A DNA stretch of 6,087 nucleotides from Candidatus Omnitrophota bacterium (GTDB lineage Bacteria > Omnitrophota > Gorgyraeia > JABMRN01). Below the pieces are notes generated by a model, which was given only the letters and a program-made list of their open reading frames with translations, did not search any database and was not told the origin of the DNA. Of this stretch, positions 1-5,340 are shown piece after piece. The stretch covers positions 1-6,087 of the forward strand of contig JAQVOV010000095.1 of assembly GCA_028702395.1 (NCBI GenBank), read 5' to 3'. Made by a program: the position numbers and the translations under genes. Position 1 is the first letter of the stretch, and each line of letters starts with the position of its first letter.

Positions 1-228
1 AGGATAGTCAATGTTCTTACAGATGTAGAAGATGTAGACAAACAATGGTGCGGTATAAAAGGTACTATTTGTGAAAATTTTGTTACAGAAAATCTTCAAG
101 ATATAAAAGATAGAACTTTTTATTTGTGTGGTCCTCCTGCTATGGTCGCATCATTAAAAAAAATGCTCACAGAGGGGTTGTGTGTTCAAACTGATAAGAT
201 CATCAGTGAAAATTTCATGGGATACTAA
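1..228 (+). CDS. FAD/NAD(P)H-binding oxidoreductase, ferredoxin-reductase-like, C-terminal fragment
   Basis: The reading frame is open from base 1 to the TAA at 226-228 and gives the last 75 residues of a protein that begins outside the window. The visible part looks like the end of the NAD(P)-binding domain of the ferredoxin-NADP reductase superfamily. It has the CGPPAM motif (residues 43-48 of the fragment), where the Cys-Gly-Pro-Pro turn contacts the nicotinamide, then a helix, and it ends in SENFMGY, a family-typical tail near the flavin. Members of this family move electrons between NAD(P)H and ferredoxin, rubredoxin or a fused iron-sulfur domain. Its place just upstream of a flavodiiron protein and a rubredoxin suggests that it supplies their electrons, which is inference. 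The N-terminal FAD domain and any fused domain cannot be seen, so the exact subfamily is open. Confidence 0.8.
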   Translation, partial: RIVNVLTDVEDVDKQWCGIKGTICENFVTENLQDIKDRTFYLCGPPAMVASLKKMLTEGLCVQTDKIISENFMGY

Positions 229-309
229 GCGAGTTAGTAGGAATAGAGGCCAGTGGCCAGAAACCAGAGACCAGAAAATGTATCTTTAACTTTCTGGTCT
301 CTGGTTTCT
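229..309. repeat. Heptad-repeat tract with a perfect 19-bp inverted repeat
   Basis: The gap between the oxidoreductase stop and the fprA ribosome site is built of 7-base units that begin directly after the stop codon. CCA recurs at 250, 257, 264 and 271, exactly every 7 bases, with units such as CCAGTGG, CCAGAAA and CCAGAGA. The last part, agaaaccagagaccagaaa at 259-277, is matched by its perfect reverse complement at 291-309, leaving a 13-base loop. The transcript could form a 19-bp stem whose 3' foot lies about 10 bases before the Shine-Dalgarno sequence. No run of T follows, so it is not a typical intrinsic terminator. Its function is unknown. Confidence 0.9.
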
Positions 310-318
310 AAATGCTAT

Positions 319-325
319 AAAGGAG
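319..325 (+). promoter_or_regulatory. Ribosome binding site that fixes the fprA start
   Basis: AAAGGAG lies 5 bases before the ATG at 331. An in-frame ATG-free extension upstream to 253 is open but runs through the repeat hairpin and has no such site, so 331 is the supported start. Confidence 0.85.
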
Positions 326-330
326 AACAA

Positions 331-1497
331 ATGGTTACAGAACTCAAAAAAGGGATATACTGGGTAGGTGGAATTGACTGGGATCTTAGGGATTTCCATG
401 GATATCTCACCCAAAGAGGATCTACTTATAATGCATATTTGATAGTAGATGAAAAAATAGTTTTAGTTGATACTGTTAAACATTATCTTTATGATGAAAT
501 GCTATCCAATATCAGAAAAATAATAGACCCTGAAAAAATAGATTATATAGTTTCAAATCATGTAGAGATGGATCATTCGGGGTCTTTGCCAATGATAAAA
601 AATATTGCAAAAAAAGCAGCTATTATTACTTCTCCAAATGGAGAAAAAGGGTTAAAAGCACATTATAAAGAGGATTGGGATTTTAAGGTTGTTAAGACAG
701 GTGATAGTATAAGCATAGGTTCTCGAAATCTTGATTTTGTATTATGTCCAATGGTACACTGGCCTGATTCTATGGTCACATATATCCCCGAAGAAAAACT
801 TCTTCTGCCAAATGATGCTTTTGGGCAGCATATTGCAAGTTCTCAAAGGTTTGATGATCAATTGGGCTTTGATGTGCTTATGGAAGAAGCAGCAAAATAT
901 TATGCAAATATAGTTCTTCCTTTTGGAGAACAGGTACTAAAAGCGCTTGAAATATTAAACACTTTAGATATAGATATGATAGCTCCTAGTCATGGGATAA
1001 TATGGAGAAAAAATGTTCCCAAAATAGTAGAAAAATATAAAAAATGGGCATCTAATGAAACTGAAAAAAAAGCAGTTATAGTTTATGATAGCATGTGGGG
1101 TTCAACCAAAAAAATGGCTTATAGTGCGAAAGATGTTTTAGAAGAAAACTCAATATCATATAGAATGATGGACCTTAAACATTGCCATATTTCAGATATT
1201 ATTACTGAGATATTATCTGCAAAATATATTTTTGTGGGGTCTCCAACACTTAACAATGGAGTATTGCCTACAGTTGGTGCTTTTTTAGTATACTTGCAGG
1301 GTCTTGCTCCAAAGAATCGTACAGCAATAGCTTTTGGTTCTTATGGATGGGGAGGGCAAAGTGTTGGTATAATAGAGGATGTTTTTGAAAAAATAGGTTT
1401 TAATATTCCAATTAAAGGTTTAAAATATAAATATATTCCTTTTGAAAAAGAGCTGGGAGATTTTAAGGATAAGATATCCAATTGTTTGACTAGTTGA
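331..1497 (+). CDS. fprA: Flavodiiron protein (rubredoxin:oxygen / nitric oxide oxidoreductase)
   Basis: This 388-residue protein has the usual length and two-domain layout of class A flavodiiron proteins. Residues 1 to about 245 form the metallo-beta-lactamase-like diiron domain, with ligands visible as H77-x-E79-x-D81-H82, H143, D162 and H221. Residues about 248-388 form a flavodoxin domain with the FMN phosphate loop YDSMWGST (252-259), a GSPTLNNG loop (303-310) and FGSYGWGG (335-342). The family reduces O2 to water, or NO to N2O, in the cytoplasm with electrons from rubredoxin. A rubredoxin gene follows directly, which supports that partnership. Sequence alone does not separate O2 from NO preference. 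No extra C-terminal rubredoxin or flavin-reductase domain is present, so it depends on separate carriers. The start at 331 is chosen for its Shine-Dalgarno site and because the family N-terminus begins close to this point. Confidence 0.95.
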   Translation: MVTELKKGIYWVGGIDWDLRDFHGYLTQRGSTYNAYLIVDEKIVLVDTVKHYLYDEMLSNIRKIIDPEKIDYIVSNHVEMDHSGSLPMIKNIAKKAAIITSPNGEKGLKAHYKEDWDFKVVKTGDSISIGSRNLDFVLCPMVHWPDSMVTYIPEEKLLLPNDAFGQHIASSQRFDDQLGFDVLMEEAAKYYANIVLPFGEQVLKALEILNTLDIDMIAPSHGIIWRKNVPKIVEKYKKWASNETEKKAVIVYDSMWGSTKKMAYSAKDVLEENSISYRMMDLKHCHISDIITEILSAKYIFVGSPTLNNGVLPTVGAFLVYLQGLAPKNRTAIAFGSYGWGGQSVGIIEDVFEKIGFNIPIKGLKYKYIPFEKELGDFKDKISNCLTS

Positions 1498-1640
1498 TCA
1501 GAGAGTTTAAGTGCATTTTAAGTAAAAAGGAAAAAAGTAAAAGTAAAAAGTGTTGAACGTCCTAAACGAGGGTTGATAGGGATTCGAAACCAGAGGCCAG
1601 TAGCCAGAAGCCAGAAGTGTAATAAGGCTTATATGCTGTC

Positions 1641-1673
1641 ATCCCGGTTTTGCCGTTAGGCAAATACCGGGAT
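1641..1673. repeat. Palindromic hairpin element, ATCCCGGT...ACCGGGAT type
   Basis: The left arm atcccggttttgcc (1641-1654) pairs with ggcaaataccgggat (1659-1673) around a GTTA loop, with one unpaired base in the right arm. It differs from the heptad tracts in having no period-7 structure. The flanks, GTC before and CCAGAG after, recall dispersed GTCATCCC...GGGATCCAG palindromes known from Rickettsia and Wolbachia genomes. That resemblance is from memory and was not checked. There is no T run, so a terminator role is not supported. Confidence 0.75.
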
Positions 1674-1742
1674 CCAGAGCCCCAAGAAACATTACGTTTA
1701 ACGTCTAACGCACAACAAGTATAAACATGGAAGAAAAAACAT

Positions 1743-1747
1743 GGAGG
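1743..1747 (+). promoter_or_regulatory. Ribosome binding site of the rubredoxin gene
   Basis: GGAGG lies 5 bases before the ATG at 1753. Another in-frame ATG at 1741 overlaps this site and has only a poor site of its own, so 1753 is preferred. Confidence 0.8.
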
Positions 1748-1752
1748 TAATA

Positions 1753-1911
1753 ATGGATAAGTACAGATGCACAGTTTGCGGATATATTTATGATCCTGAA
1801 GTTGGTGATCCTGAAAATGGGGTCCAGCCAGGGACAACTTTCGTGGATCTACCAGAAGATTGGGTTTGTCCAGAGTGTGGAGTTGGTAAAGAGAGTTTTG
1901 AGAAGGAGTAA
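1753..1911 (+). CDS. Rubredoxin
   Basis: This 52-residue protein is a complete, standard rubredoxin, a small cytoplasmic one-electron carrier with a single iron held by four cysteines. The ligands are C6 and C9 in CTVCGYIYD and C39 and C42 in CPECG. The conserved core is present: Y4, Y11, Y13, the GDPENGVQPGT stretch (18-28), F30, LPEDW (33-37) and F49. It follows the flavodiiron protein and precedes rubrerythrin, both of which take electrons from rubredoxin in characterised anaerobes, so it probably serves both. The gap of 255 bases upstream is large and repeat-filled, so co-transcription with fprA is likely but not certain. Start chosen by the GGAGG site. Confidence 0.97.
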   Translation: MDKYRCTVCGYIYDPEVGDPENGVQPGTTFVDLPEDWVCPECGVGKESFEKE

Positions 1912-2000
1912 TGCGTTATGTGTCATGAGTCATGAGTCATGTGTCTATGTGTCATGAGTCAATACACGGTACACAATGATATAAGACACGAGGATACGTT
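1912..2000. repeat. TCATGAG-family heptad tract with inverted second half
   Basis: The gap between rubredoxin and the HAD gene is almost wholly repeats of period 7: TCATGAG, TCATGAG, TCATGTG, then an 8-base TCTATGTG and another TCATGAG (about 1921-1960). From about 1960 to 1993 the same TNNNGTG pattern can be read on the - strand (TACCGTG, TCATTGTG, TCCTCGTG), so the gap is a degenerate inverted pair. The tract is flanked by near-identical 10-mers, atgcgttatg at 1911-1920 and atacgttatg at 1994-2003 (9 of 10). The GAGGA ribosome site of the next gene (1990-1994) sits inside the last repeat unit. Confidence 0.85.
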
Positions 2001-2642
2001 ATGAACATTGATCTACTGCTTTTTGATATTGATGGAACCATTCTTGATTCTTCTGAAGATATTGCAATGGCCGCTAATATCACTTTAGAGAAATTCGGGT
2101 ATGAAAAACAATCCAAATCCCAGATCATCGGTTGTGTAGGAAATGGCATAGATGCCTTTATGGGGTGTATGGTAAAGCATGCAACACCAGCTTGTTTAGA
2201 AAAACTTAAAAGTGCATTCTCCCAGGCTCTTGAAGATCAAAAGGACAGAAATGCAATTATTTATGACGGAGTAAGAGAAGTGCTGACTTTTTTTAAACAC
2301 AAAAAAAAAGGTGTTGTTACTAACAGATCTCATGGATTTGTGATGTCAACATTGAAAAATACAGGATTATATCAGTTCTTTGATTTTGTAAGCGGTGTAG
2401 ATGCTATTGAAAAAGTTAAGCCAAGTCCTTTGGCTATTGAAAACGCTTTGGAATTTTTTAAGATAAAGAAAAATAAAGCCATGATGATAGGAGATATGGA
2501 TATCGATATCCAATCAGGAAAGAATGCAGGAGTATATACTTGTGCGGTTTCATATGGGCTTGGTTCTAAAGAAGACCTTTTGCTTGAAAAACCGGATTTT
2601 TTTATTGATAACATAATGGAGTTAAAGAAAATAATAATGTAA
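2001..2642 (+). CDS. HAD-family hydrolase, phosphoglycolate phosphatase-like
   Basis: This 213-residue protein is a haloacid dehalogenase superfamily phosphatase with a small helical cap, the Gph/PGP subgroup in length and layout. Motif I is FDIDGT (8-13), with nucleophile D9 and acid/base D11. Motif II is VVTNRS (105-110) with T107. Motif III is K140 in VKPSP (139-143). Motif IV is GDMDIDIQSGKNAG (164-177), with D165 and D169 for magnesium. The cap lies between residues about 15 and 85. Such enzymes dephosphorylate small metabolites, and 2-phosphoglycolate, which arises from oxidative DNA damage and repair, would fit the cluster. The substrate cannot be read from sequence and this link is inference. 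The start has GAGGA at 6 bases, a usable ribosome site supplied by the repeat tract. It is the one member of the cluster with no redox cofactor. Confidence 0.9.
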   Translation: MNIDLLLFDIDGTILDSSEDIAMAANITLEKFGYEKQSKSQIIGCVGNGIDAFMGCMVKHATPACLEKLKSAFSQALEDQKDRNAIIYDGVREVLTFFKHKKKGVVTNRSHGFVMSTLKNTGLYQFFDFVSGVDAIEKVKPSPLAIENALEFFKIKKNKAMMIGDMDIDIQSGKNAGVYTCAVSYGLGSKEDLLLEKPDFFIDNIMELKKIIM

Positions 2643-2780
2643 ATGAGCAACGAGCTGCGCGACACGAGCTTCGAGCTCTTAATGAAAACTGTTATTAAGT
2701 TAAAGCACAAACCATGTGTTTTCTATCTGGTTTTCATTAGCTGACGCGAGGCGCGAAGCTCGCAGCACGAAGCACAAAAA
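2643..2780. repeat. GC-rich CGAGCT heptad tracts in inverted pair around a unique loop
   Basis: The left tract has units ACGAGCT, GCGCGAC, ACGAGCT and TCGAGCT (2650-2677). The right tract has GACGCGA, GGCGCGA, AGCTCGC, AGCACGA and AGCACAA (2743-2777), which is the same family read on the other strand. Inside them, taatgaaaac (2680-2689) is matched by its exact reverse complement at 2730-2739, leaving a 40-base AT-rich loop. The region is strikingly richer in G and C than the genes on either side. It ends directly before the rubrerythrin ribosome site. No promoter is obvious, although one could lie in the AT-rich loop. Confidence 0.88.
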
Positions 2781-2791
2781 AAGGAGAAAAT

Positions 2792-3370
2792 ATGGGAAAG
2801 TCGATCAAAGGAACAAGGACAGAAAAAAATTTATTGGCATCTTTTGCCGGAGAATCACAGGCTAGGAACAGATATACATATTTCGCAAGTGTTGCAAAAA
2901 AAGAAGGATACGAACAAATATCTGCAATATTCCTTGAAACTGCAGATAATGAAAAAGAACATGCAAAAAGATTTTTTAAGTTTTTAGAAGGAGGAGAGGT
3001 TGAGATAAAGGCAACATATCCTGCCGGTATTATAAGCTCTACTATGGAAAATCTAGAATCAGCTGCAGGAGGAGAACATTTGGAATGGACAGTTCTTTAC
3101 AAACAAGCAGGTGACATTGCCAGAGAAGAAGGTTTTGAAGAGATCGCTCAACAATTTGAAAACATAGCTAAAGTTGAAGTTGAACATGAATCAAGATACA
3201 GAAAGCTTATAGAAAATATTAAGAACAAGGAAGTTTTCAAGAAAAAAGATGCTACAAAATGGAAATGCAGGAACTGTGGATATATCCATGCAGGTTCAGA
3301 AGCTCCTGAAGTATGTCCGGCATGTTTTCATCCTAAAAGTTATTACGAGGTGCTTTGTAATAATTATTAA
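2792..3370 (+). CDS. rbr: Rubrerythrin
   Basis: This 192-residue protein has the classical rubrerythrin plan: an N-terminal four-helix diiron domain (about 8-145) and a C-terminal rubredoxin-like domain (about 157-188). Diiron ligand motifs are E21 (GESQARNRY), E54 with H57 (NEKEH), E95 and E98 (GEHLEW), and E129 with H132 (EVEH). The single-iron centre is C159/C162 (CRNC) and C175/C178 (CPAC). The enzyme reduces hydrogen peroxide to water in the cytoplasm of anaerobes, taking electrons from rubredoxin, whose gene lies upstream. The C-terminal LCNNY tail runs a few residues past the rubredoxin fold and looks unremarkable. Start supported by AAGGAG (2781-2786) 5 bases before the ATG. All key residues are intact, so an active peroxidase is expected. 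Confidence 0.96.
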   Translation: MGKSIKGTRTEKNLLASFAGESQARNRYTYFASVAKKEGYEQISAIFLETADNEKEHAKRFFKFLEGGEVEIKATYPAGIISSTMENLESAAGGEHLEWTVLYKQAGDIAREEGFEEIAQQFENIAKVEVEHESRYRKLIENIKNKEVFKKKDATKWKCRNCGYIHAGSEAPEVCPACFHPKSYYEVLCNNY

Positions 3371-3508
3371 TGAGTAATGTGTAAAGGGTAAAGAGTACTG
3401 TGTCTGCTGCGGAATTCTGATTTTTAGTTTTTCCTCAGAATACTCATGACACCTAGACTCACGACGCATAGACACAGTACTCAAGACACAATACACATTG
3501 ACTCACGC
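3371..3508. repeat. Long inverted pair of TNNTGWG heptad tracts
   Basis: TA recurs at exactly 7-base intervals at 3361, 3368, 3375, 3382, 3389 and 3396, so the tract starts in the last codons of rubrerythrin and runs to about 3409. The reverse-strand version of the same units fills about 3441-3505. Three nested pairings are exact or nearly so: 3371-3383 with 3492-3505 (one bulged base), gagtactgtgtct at 3393-3405 with 3470-3482 (13 of 13), and attctga at 3414-3420 with 3435-3441. The gap can therefore fold as one hairpin of about 135 bases. It stops just before the ribosome site of the next gene. Function unknown. Confidence 0.9.
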
Positions 3509-3515
3509 AAAGGAG
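3509..3515 (+). promoter_or_regulatory. Ribosome binding site that fixes the ferritin-like start
   Basis: AAAGGAG lies 5 bases before the ATG at 3521. A longer in-frame start at 3446 lies inside the repeat hairpin, would add 25 low-complexity residues and lacks such a site. Confidence 0.85.
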
Positions 3516-3520
3516 ATAAA

Positions 3521-4003
3521 ATGAAAGAATTACAGACTATAATAGATGTTGTTGAATTTGCTGTTGCGATAGAGAAGAACGGCAAAGAATTTTATGAGAA
3601 AGTCTCCTCAAATTTCACGGATAAAAGGGTAACAGAAATATTTAAAAAACTTTCCGAAGATGAAAACCAGCATATCGTTGATTTTACTGAAATATTAGAT
3701 AAGGTTAAAAAATATAGTCCTGAACAAGCATATCCAGAAGAGTATTTTTTGTATTTCAATAAAATCGCTTCTAATCACATATTCAATAAAGAGAATTTCT
3801 TCAAGATAGTATTTAAGAATATAAAAGATGCTATTGAAGCAATAGATATTGGAATTGATTTTGAAAGGCAATCTGTTGATTTTTATGAGAATATCAAAAA
3901 GATCATGCACGAAGATAGTAGACATCTTATAGATAAATTGATCGAGCAGGAAAAGGTACACGAAAAAAAATTGAGAGATCAAAAAGAGAAAATGTTTTCA
4001 TGA
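3521..4003 (+). CDS. Ferritin-like diiron protein of the rubrerythrin group, without rubredoxin domain
   Basis: This 160-residue protein is mostly helical and contains two copies of the ferritin-like half motif. The first has E18 in AIEKNGKEFY and E48-x-x-H51 (ENQH). The second has E115 in DFERQSVDFY and E144-x-x-H147 (EKVH). These positions match the carboxylate and histidine ligands of a four-helix diiron site. It lacks the four-cysteine rubredoxin domain of its upstream neighbour, so it cannot carry electrons to its own centre and would need an external donor such as the nearby rubredoxin. Related proteins (rubrerythrin-like or COG1633-type) are poorly characterised and are linked to peroxide reduction or iron handling. 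Which one applies here is unknown. Its stop overlaps an in-frame ATG of the next reading frame, and the next true start is 26 bases on, so the two are very probably co-translated. Confidence 0.88.
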   Translation: MKELQTIIDVVEFAVAIEKNGKEFYEKVSSNFTDKRVTEIFKKLSEDENQHIVDFTEILDKVKKYSPEQAYPEEYFLYFNKIASNHIFNKENFFKIVFKNIKDAIEAIDIGIDFERQSVDFYENIKKIMHEDSRHLIDKLIEQEKVHEKKLRDQKEKMFS

Positions 4004-4018
4004 AAAATAAAAAAAACG

Positions 4019-4025
4019 AAGGAGG
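4019..4025 (+). promoter_or_regulatory. Ribosome binding site that fixes the glutaredoxin-like start
   Basis: AAGGAGG lies 4 bases before the ATG at 4030. An in-frame ATG at 4000 overlaps the preceding stop as ATGA but would place this strong site inside the coding region and add ten Lys/Asn-rich residues, so 4030 is preferred. Confidence 0.8.
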
Positions 4026-4029
4026 CAAC

Positions 4030-4263
4030 ATGTCAAAAATAATAGTTTATGGAACGCCTACTTGTCCATATTGTACAAGAGCGAAAGAATATTTTTCTAA
4101 CAAGAATATTGATATAGAATATATAGATGTTGCATCAAATACTTCTAAGGGAGAAGAAATGGTCCAAAAATCAGGTCAAATGGGAGTCCCGGTCATTGAT
4201 ATAGACGGTTCTATAATTGTAGGGTTTGATAAAGAGAAGATAGAAGAGACACTTAAAGTGTAG
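4030..4263 (+). CDS. Glutaredoxin-like / NrdH-type thiol-disulfide carrier
   Basis: This 77-residue protein is a minimal thioredoxin-fold redoxin. It has the CPYC active site at 12-15 after a first strand (KIIVYGTP), the cis-proline loop MGVPVIDIDG (51-60, P54) and the GFD turn (65-67). It has the length of NrdH and of small anaerobe glutaredoxins. Proteins of this kind are reduced by glutathione or directly by thioredoxin reductase. The next gene encodes a thioredoxin-reductase-like flavoprotein, so direct reduction by that enzyme is the simpler reading, since many anaerobes lack glutathione. No ribonucleotide reductase gene is in view, so the nrdH name is not assigned. Targets could include ribonucleotide reductase or peroxiredoxin, which is inference. 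Confidence 0.92.
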   Translation: MSKIIVYGTPTCPYCTRAKEYFSNKNIDIEYIDVASNTSKGEEMVQKSGQMGVPVIDIDGSIIVGFDKEKIEETLKV

Positions 4264-4400
4264 ATTATTGAGAGATCACAAGTAAAAGTAAAAAGGTAAA
4301 AGGTAAAAGTGTGGAAGATCCTGAAAGAACTTTTGATTGAGAAGATTCCACAATGGAAACTAGATTTTTTACTTTTTACTTTTGCCTTTTTACTTAAAGA
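4264..4400. repeat. AGTAAAA heptad inverted pair forming a ~114-base hairpin
   Basis: The left tract runs 4281-4314 with units AGTAAAA, AGGTAAA and AGGTAAA. The right tract has TTTTACT at 4367-4373, 4374-4380 and 4388-4394 with TTTGCCT between, exactly in register and the reverse complement of the left family. Inside, tgtggaa (4310-4316) pairs with ttccaca (4346-4352). The whole of 4281-4394 can therefore fold on itself. The right arm is T-rich on the + strand, so it could act weakly as a terminator, but the stem is A-T pairs and no GC-rich stem precedes the T runs. This is the only large gap between the redoxin and its presumed reductase. Confidence 0.9.
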
Positions 4401-4417
4401 TAATACATAGGAACAAC

Positions 4418-5338
4418 ATGCCAGACGATCCACACGTATATGATCTGATAATAATAGGAGCAGGACCTGCCGGAATAACATCTGCAGTATATGCTGCAAG
4501 ACAACAGCTGGATTTTTTTATCATAACAGAAAACATTGGAGGACAAACATTATGGAGCAGCGATGTTGAGAACTACACAGGTTTTCAGTATGTTTCCGGC
4601 GCTGAACTTGTTACTATATTCGAGAAGCATCTTAAATCATATAATATCAATTTGCGGGAGAACGAAATAGTAGAGGCAATAGAAAAAGAAGGTAATATAG
4701 TGAAGATAAGGTCTAGCAAAGGTACGTATTTAGCGAAAACTGTCATTGTTGCATCAGGAAAAAAATCTCGTAAGTTAGGTGTTCCAGGGGAAAATGAATA
4801 CAGAAATAAAGGTGTCTTTTATTGTGCTATATGTGATGGGCCTATTTTTAAAGATAAGGATGTTGCAATTGTAGGAGGAGGAAACTCTGCTTTAGATGCA
4901 GCTATGCAGCTTGTCAAGATAGCGAAAAAGATATATATAATAAATAATACTAACTCTGTTTCAGGTGATAATCTGCTTACAGAAAAAATACTCAATAATG
5001 AAAAGGTAACTGTTTTGAACAATAGTAATGTTAAAAGTATAGAGGGTGATGCTTTTGTGAAAAAAATAGTCATAGAGCATGAAAAAGAAAAAAAAGAGAT
5101 AAAAGTAGAGGGTGTTTTTATAGAAGTCGGACTTATTCCGAATTCTGAGTTTGGAGTAATTTTAAAAAAGAATGAAAAAGGAGAAATAGTTGTAGATGAA
5201 TATAATCGTACGAATATCCCTGGGATATTTGCTGCAGGAGATGTTACTACTGTTCCTGAAAAACAGATCATAATTGCTGCCGGAGAAGGATCGAAAGCGC
5301 TTCTTGGAGCGTTTAGATATCTATCAACTACAAAATAA
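4418..5338 (+). CDS. Thioredoxin-reductase-like flavoprotein with AhpF-like pyridine nucleotide site
   Basis: This 306-residue protein matches low-molecular-weight thioredoxin reductases in length and order of motifs. FAD binding is GAGPAG (14-19), GGQ (41-43) and GIFAAGDV (269-276). The redox-active pair is C136/C139 in CAICDG, and the NAD(P) loop is GGGNSALDAA (153-162). It transfers electrons from a pyridine nucleotide through FAD to a disulfide partner, presumably the glutaredoxin-like protein upstream. Unusually, the HRR segment that holds the NADPH 2'-phosphate is replaced by INNTNSVSGD (175-184), so NADPH use is doubtful and NADH, as in AhpF, or another donor is possible. Start: ATG at 4418 with TAGGAA (4408-4413) close by. 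A TTG at 4382 in frame lies inside the repeat tract and is rejected. No fused N-terminal AhpF thioredoxin domains are present. The next gene follows after 2 bases. Confidence 0.92.
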   Translation: MPDDPHVYDLIIIGAGPAGITSAVYAARQQLDFFIITENIGGQTLWSSDVENYTGFQYVSGAELVTIFEKHLKSYNINLRENEIVEAIEKEGNIVKIRSSKGTYLAKTVIVASGKKSRKLGVPGENEYRNKGVFYCAICDGPIFKDKDVAIVGGGNSALDAAMQLVKIAKKIYIINNTNSVSGDNLLTEKILNNEKVTVLNNSNVKSIEGDAFVKKIVIEHEKEKKEIKVEGVFIEVGLIPNSEFGVILKKNEKGEIVVDEYNRTNIPGIFAAGDVTTVPEKQIIIAAGEGSKALLGAFRYLSTTK

Positions 5339-5340
5339 TT

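Larger units (their letters stand above)
1498..1752. repeat. Composite intergenic region with three heptad tracts of different families
   Basis: This 255-base gap holds no gene. It starts with an AGTAAAA-type tract (about 1521-1555, with AG at 1521, 1528, 1536, 1542 and 1549). A unique stretch follows whose beginning, 1549-1566, resembles 4308-4325 (14 of 18 bases). Next is a CCAGARR tract with CCA at 1590, 1597, 1604 and 1611, the same family as the tract before fprA. After a separate palindrome (listed on its own) comes a third tract with ACG at 1694, 1701 and 1708. Unlike the other gaps, these tracts lack clear inverted partners, so the gap looks like a pile-up of several partial elements. 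No promoter matching sigma-70 spacing was found. Confidence 0.8.

Noticed and set aside
253..330. Upstream N-terminal extension of the flavodiiron protein from 253
   Set aside because: It runs through the heptad hairpin, lacks a ribosome site, and the family N-terminus and a strong AAAGGAG support 331.
1562..1837. Minus-strand open frame of 91 codons across the fprA-rubredoxin gap
   Set aside because: It covers repeats and the antisense of the clear rubredoxin gene, and its translation shows no recognisable domain.
1912..1993. CRISPR array suggested by regular short repeats
   Set aside because: Units are 7 bases with no spacers; CRISPR repeats are usually over 20 bases with unique spacers of similar length.
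3358..3369. TAATAATTATTA palindrome as a PerR/Fur-like operator
   Set aside because: It lies in the last rubrerythrin codons and stop, is simple AT sequence, and does not keep the full 15-base spaced operator pattern.
3498..3520. TTGACT at 3498-3503 as a -35 promoter box
   Set aside because: The ribosome site begins 6 bases later, leaving no room for a -10 box and a leader before the ATG at 3521.
4365..4395. T-rich stretch as an intrinsic terminator after the redoxin gene
   Set aside because: The T runs are broken by AC every 7 bases and are part of an A-T heptad arm, with no GC-rich stem directly before them.
4382..4417. TTG start for the reductase at 4382
   Set aside because: It lies inside the heptad tract, and the ATG at 4418 has its own ribosome site and fits the family N-terminus.
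4819..5271. Minus-strand 150-codon frame inside the reductase gene
   Set aside because: It is the antisense of a strongly supported coding sequence and has a Ser/Phe/Ile-rich composition typical of shadow frames.
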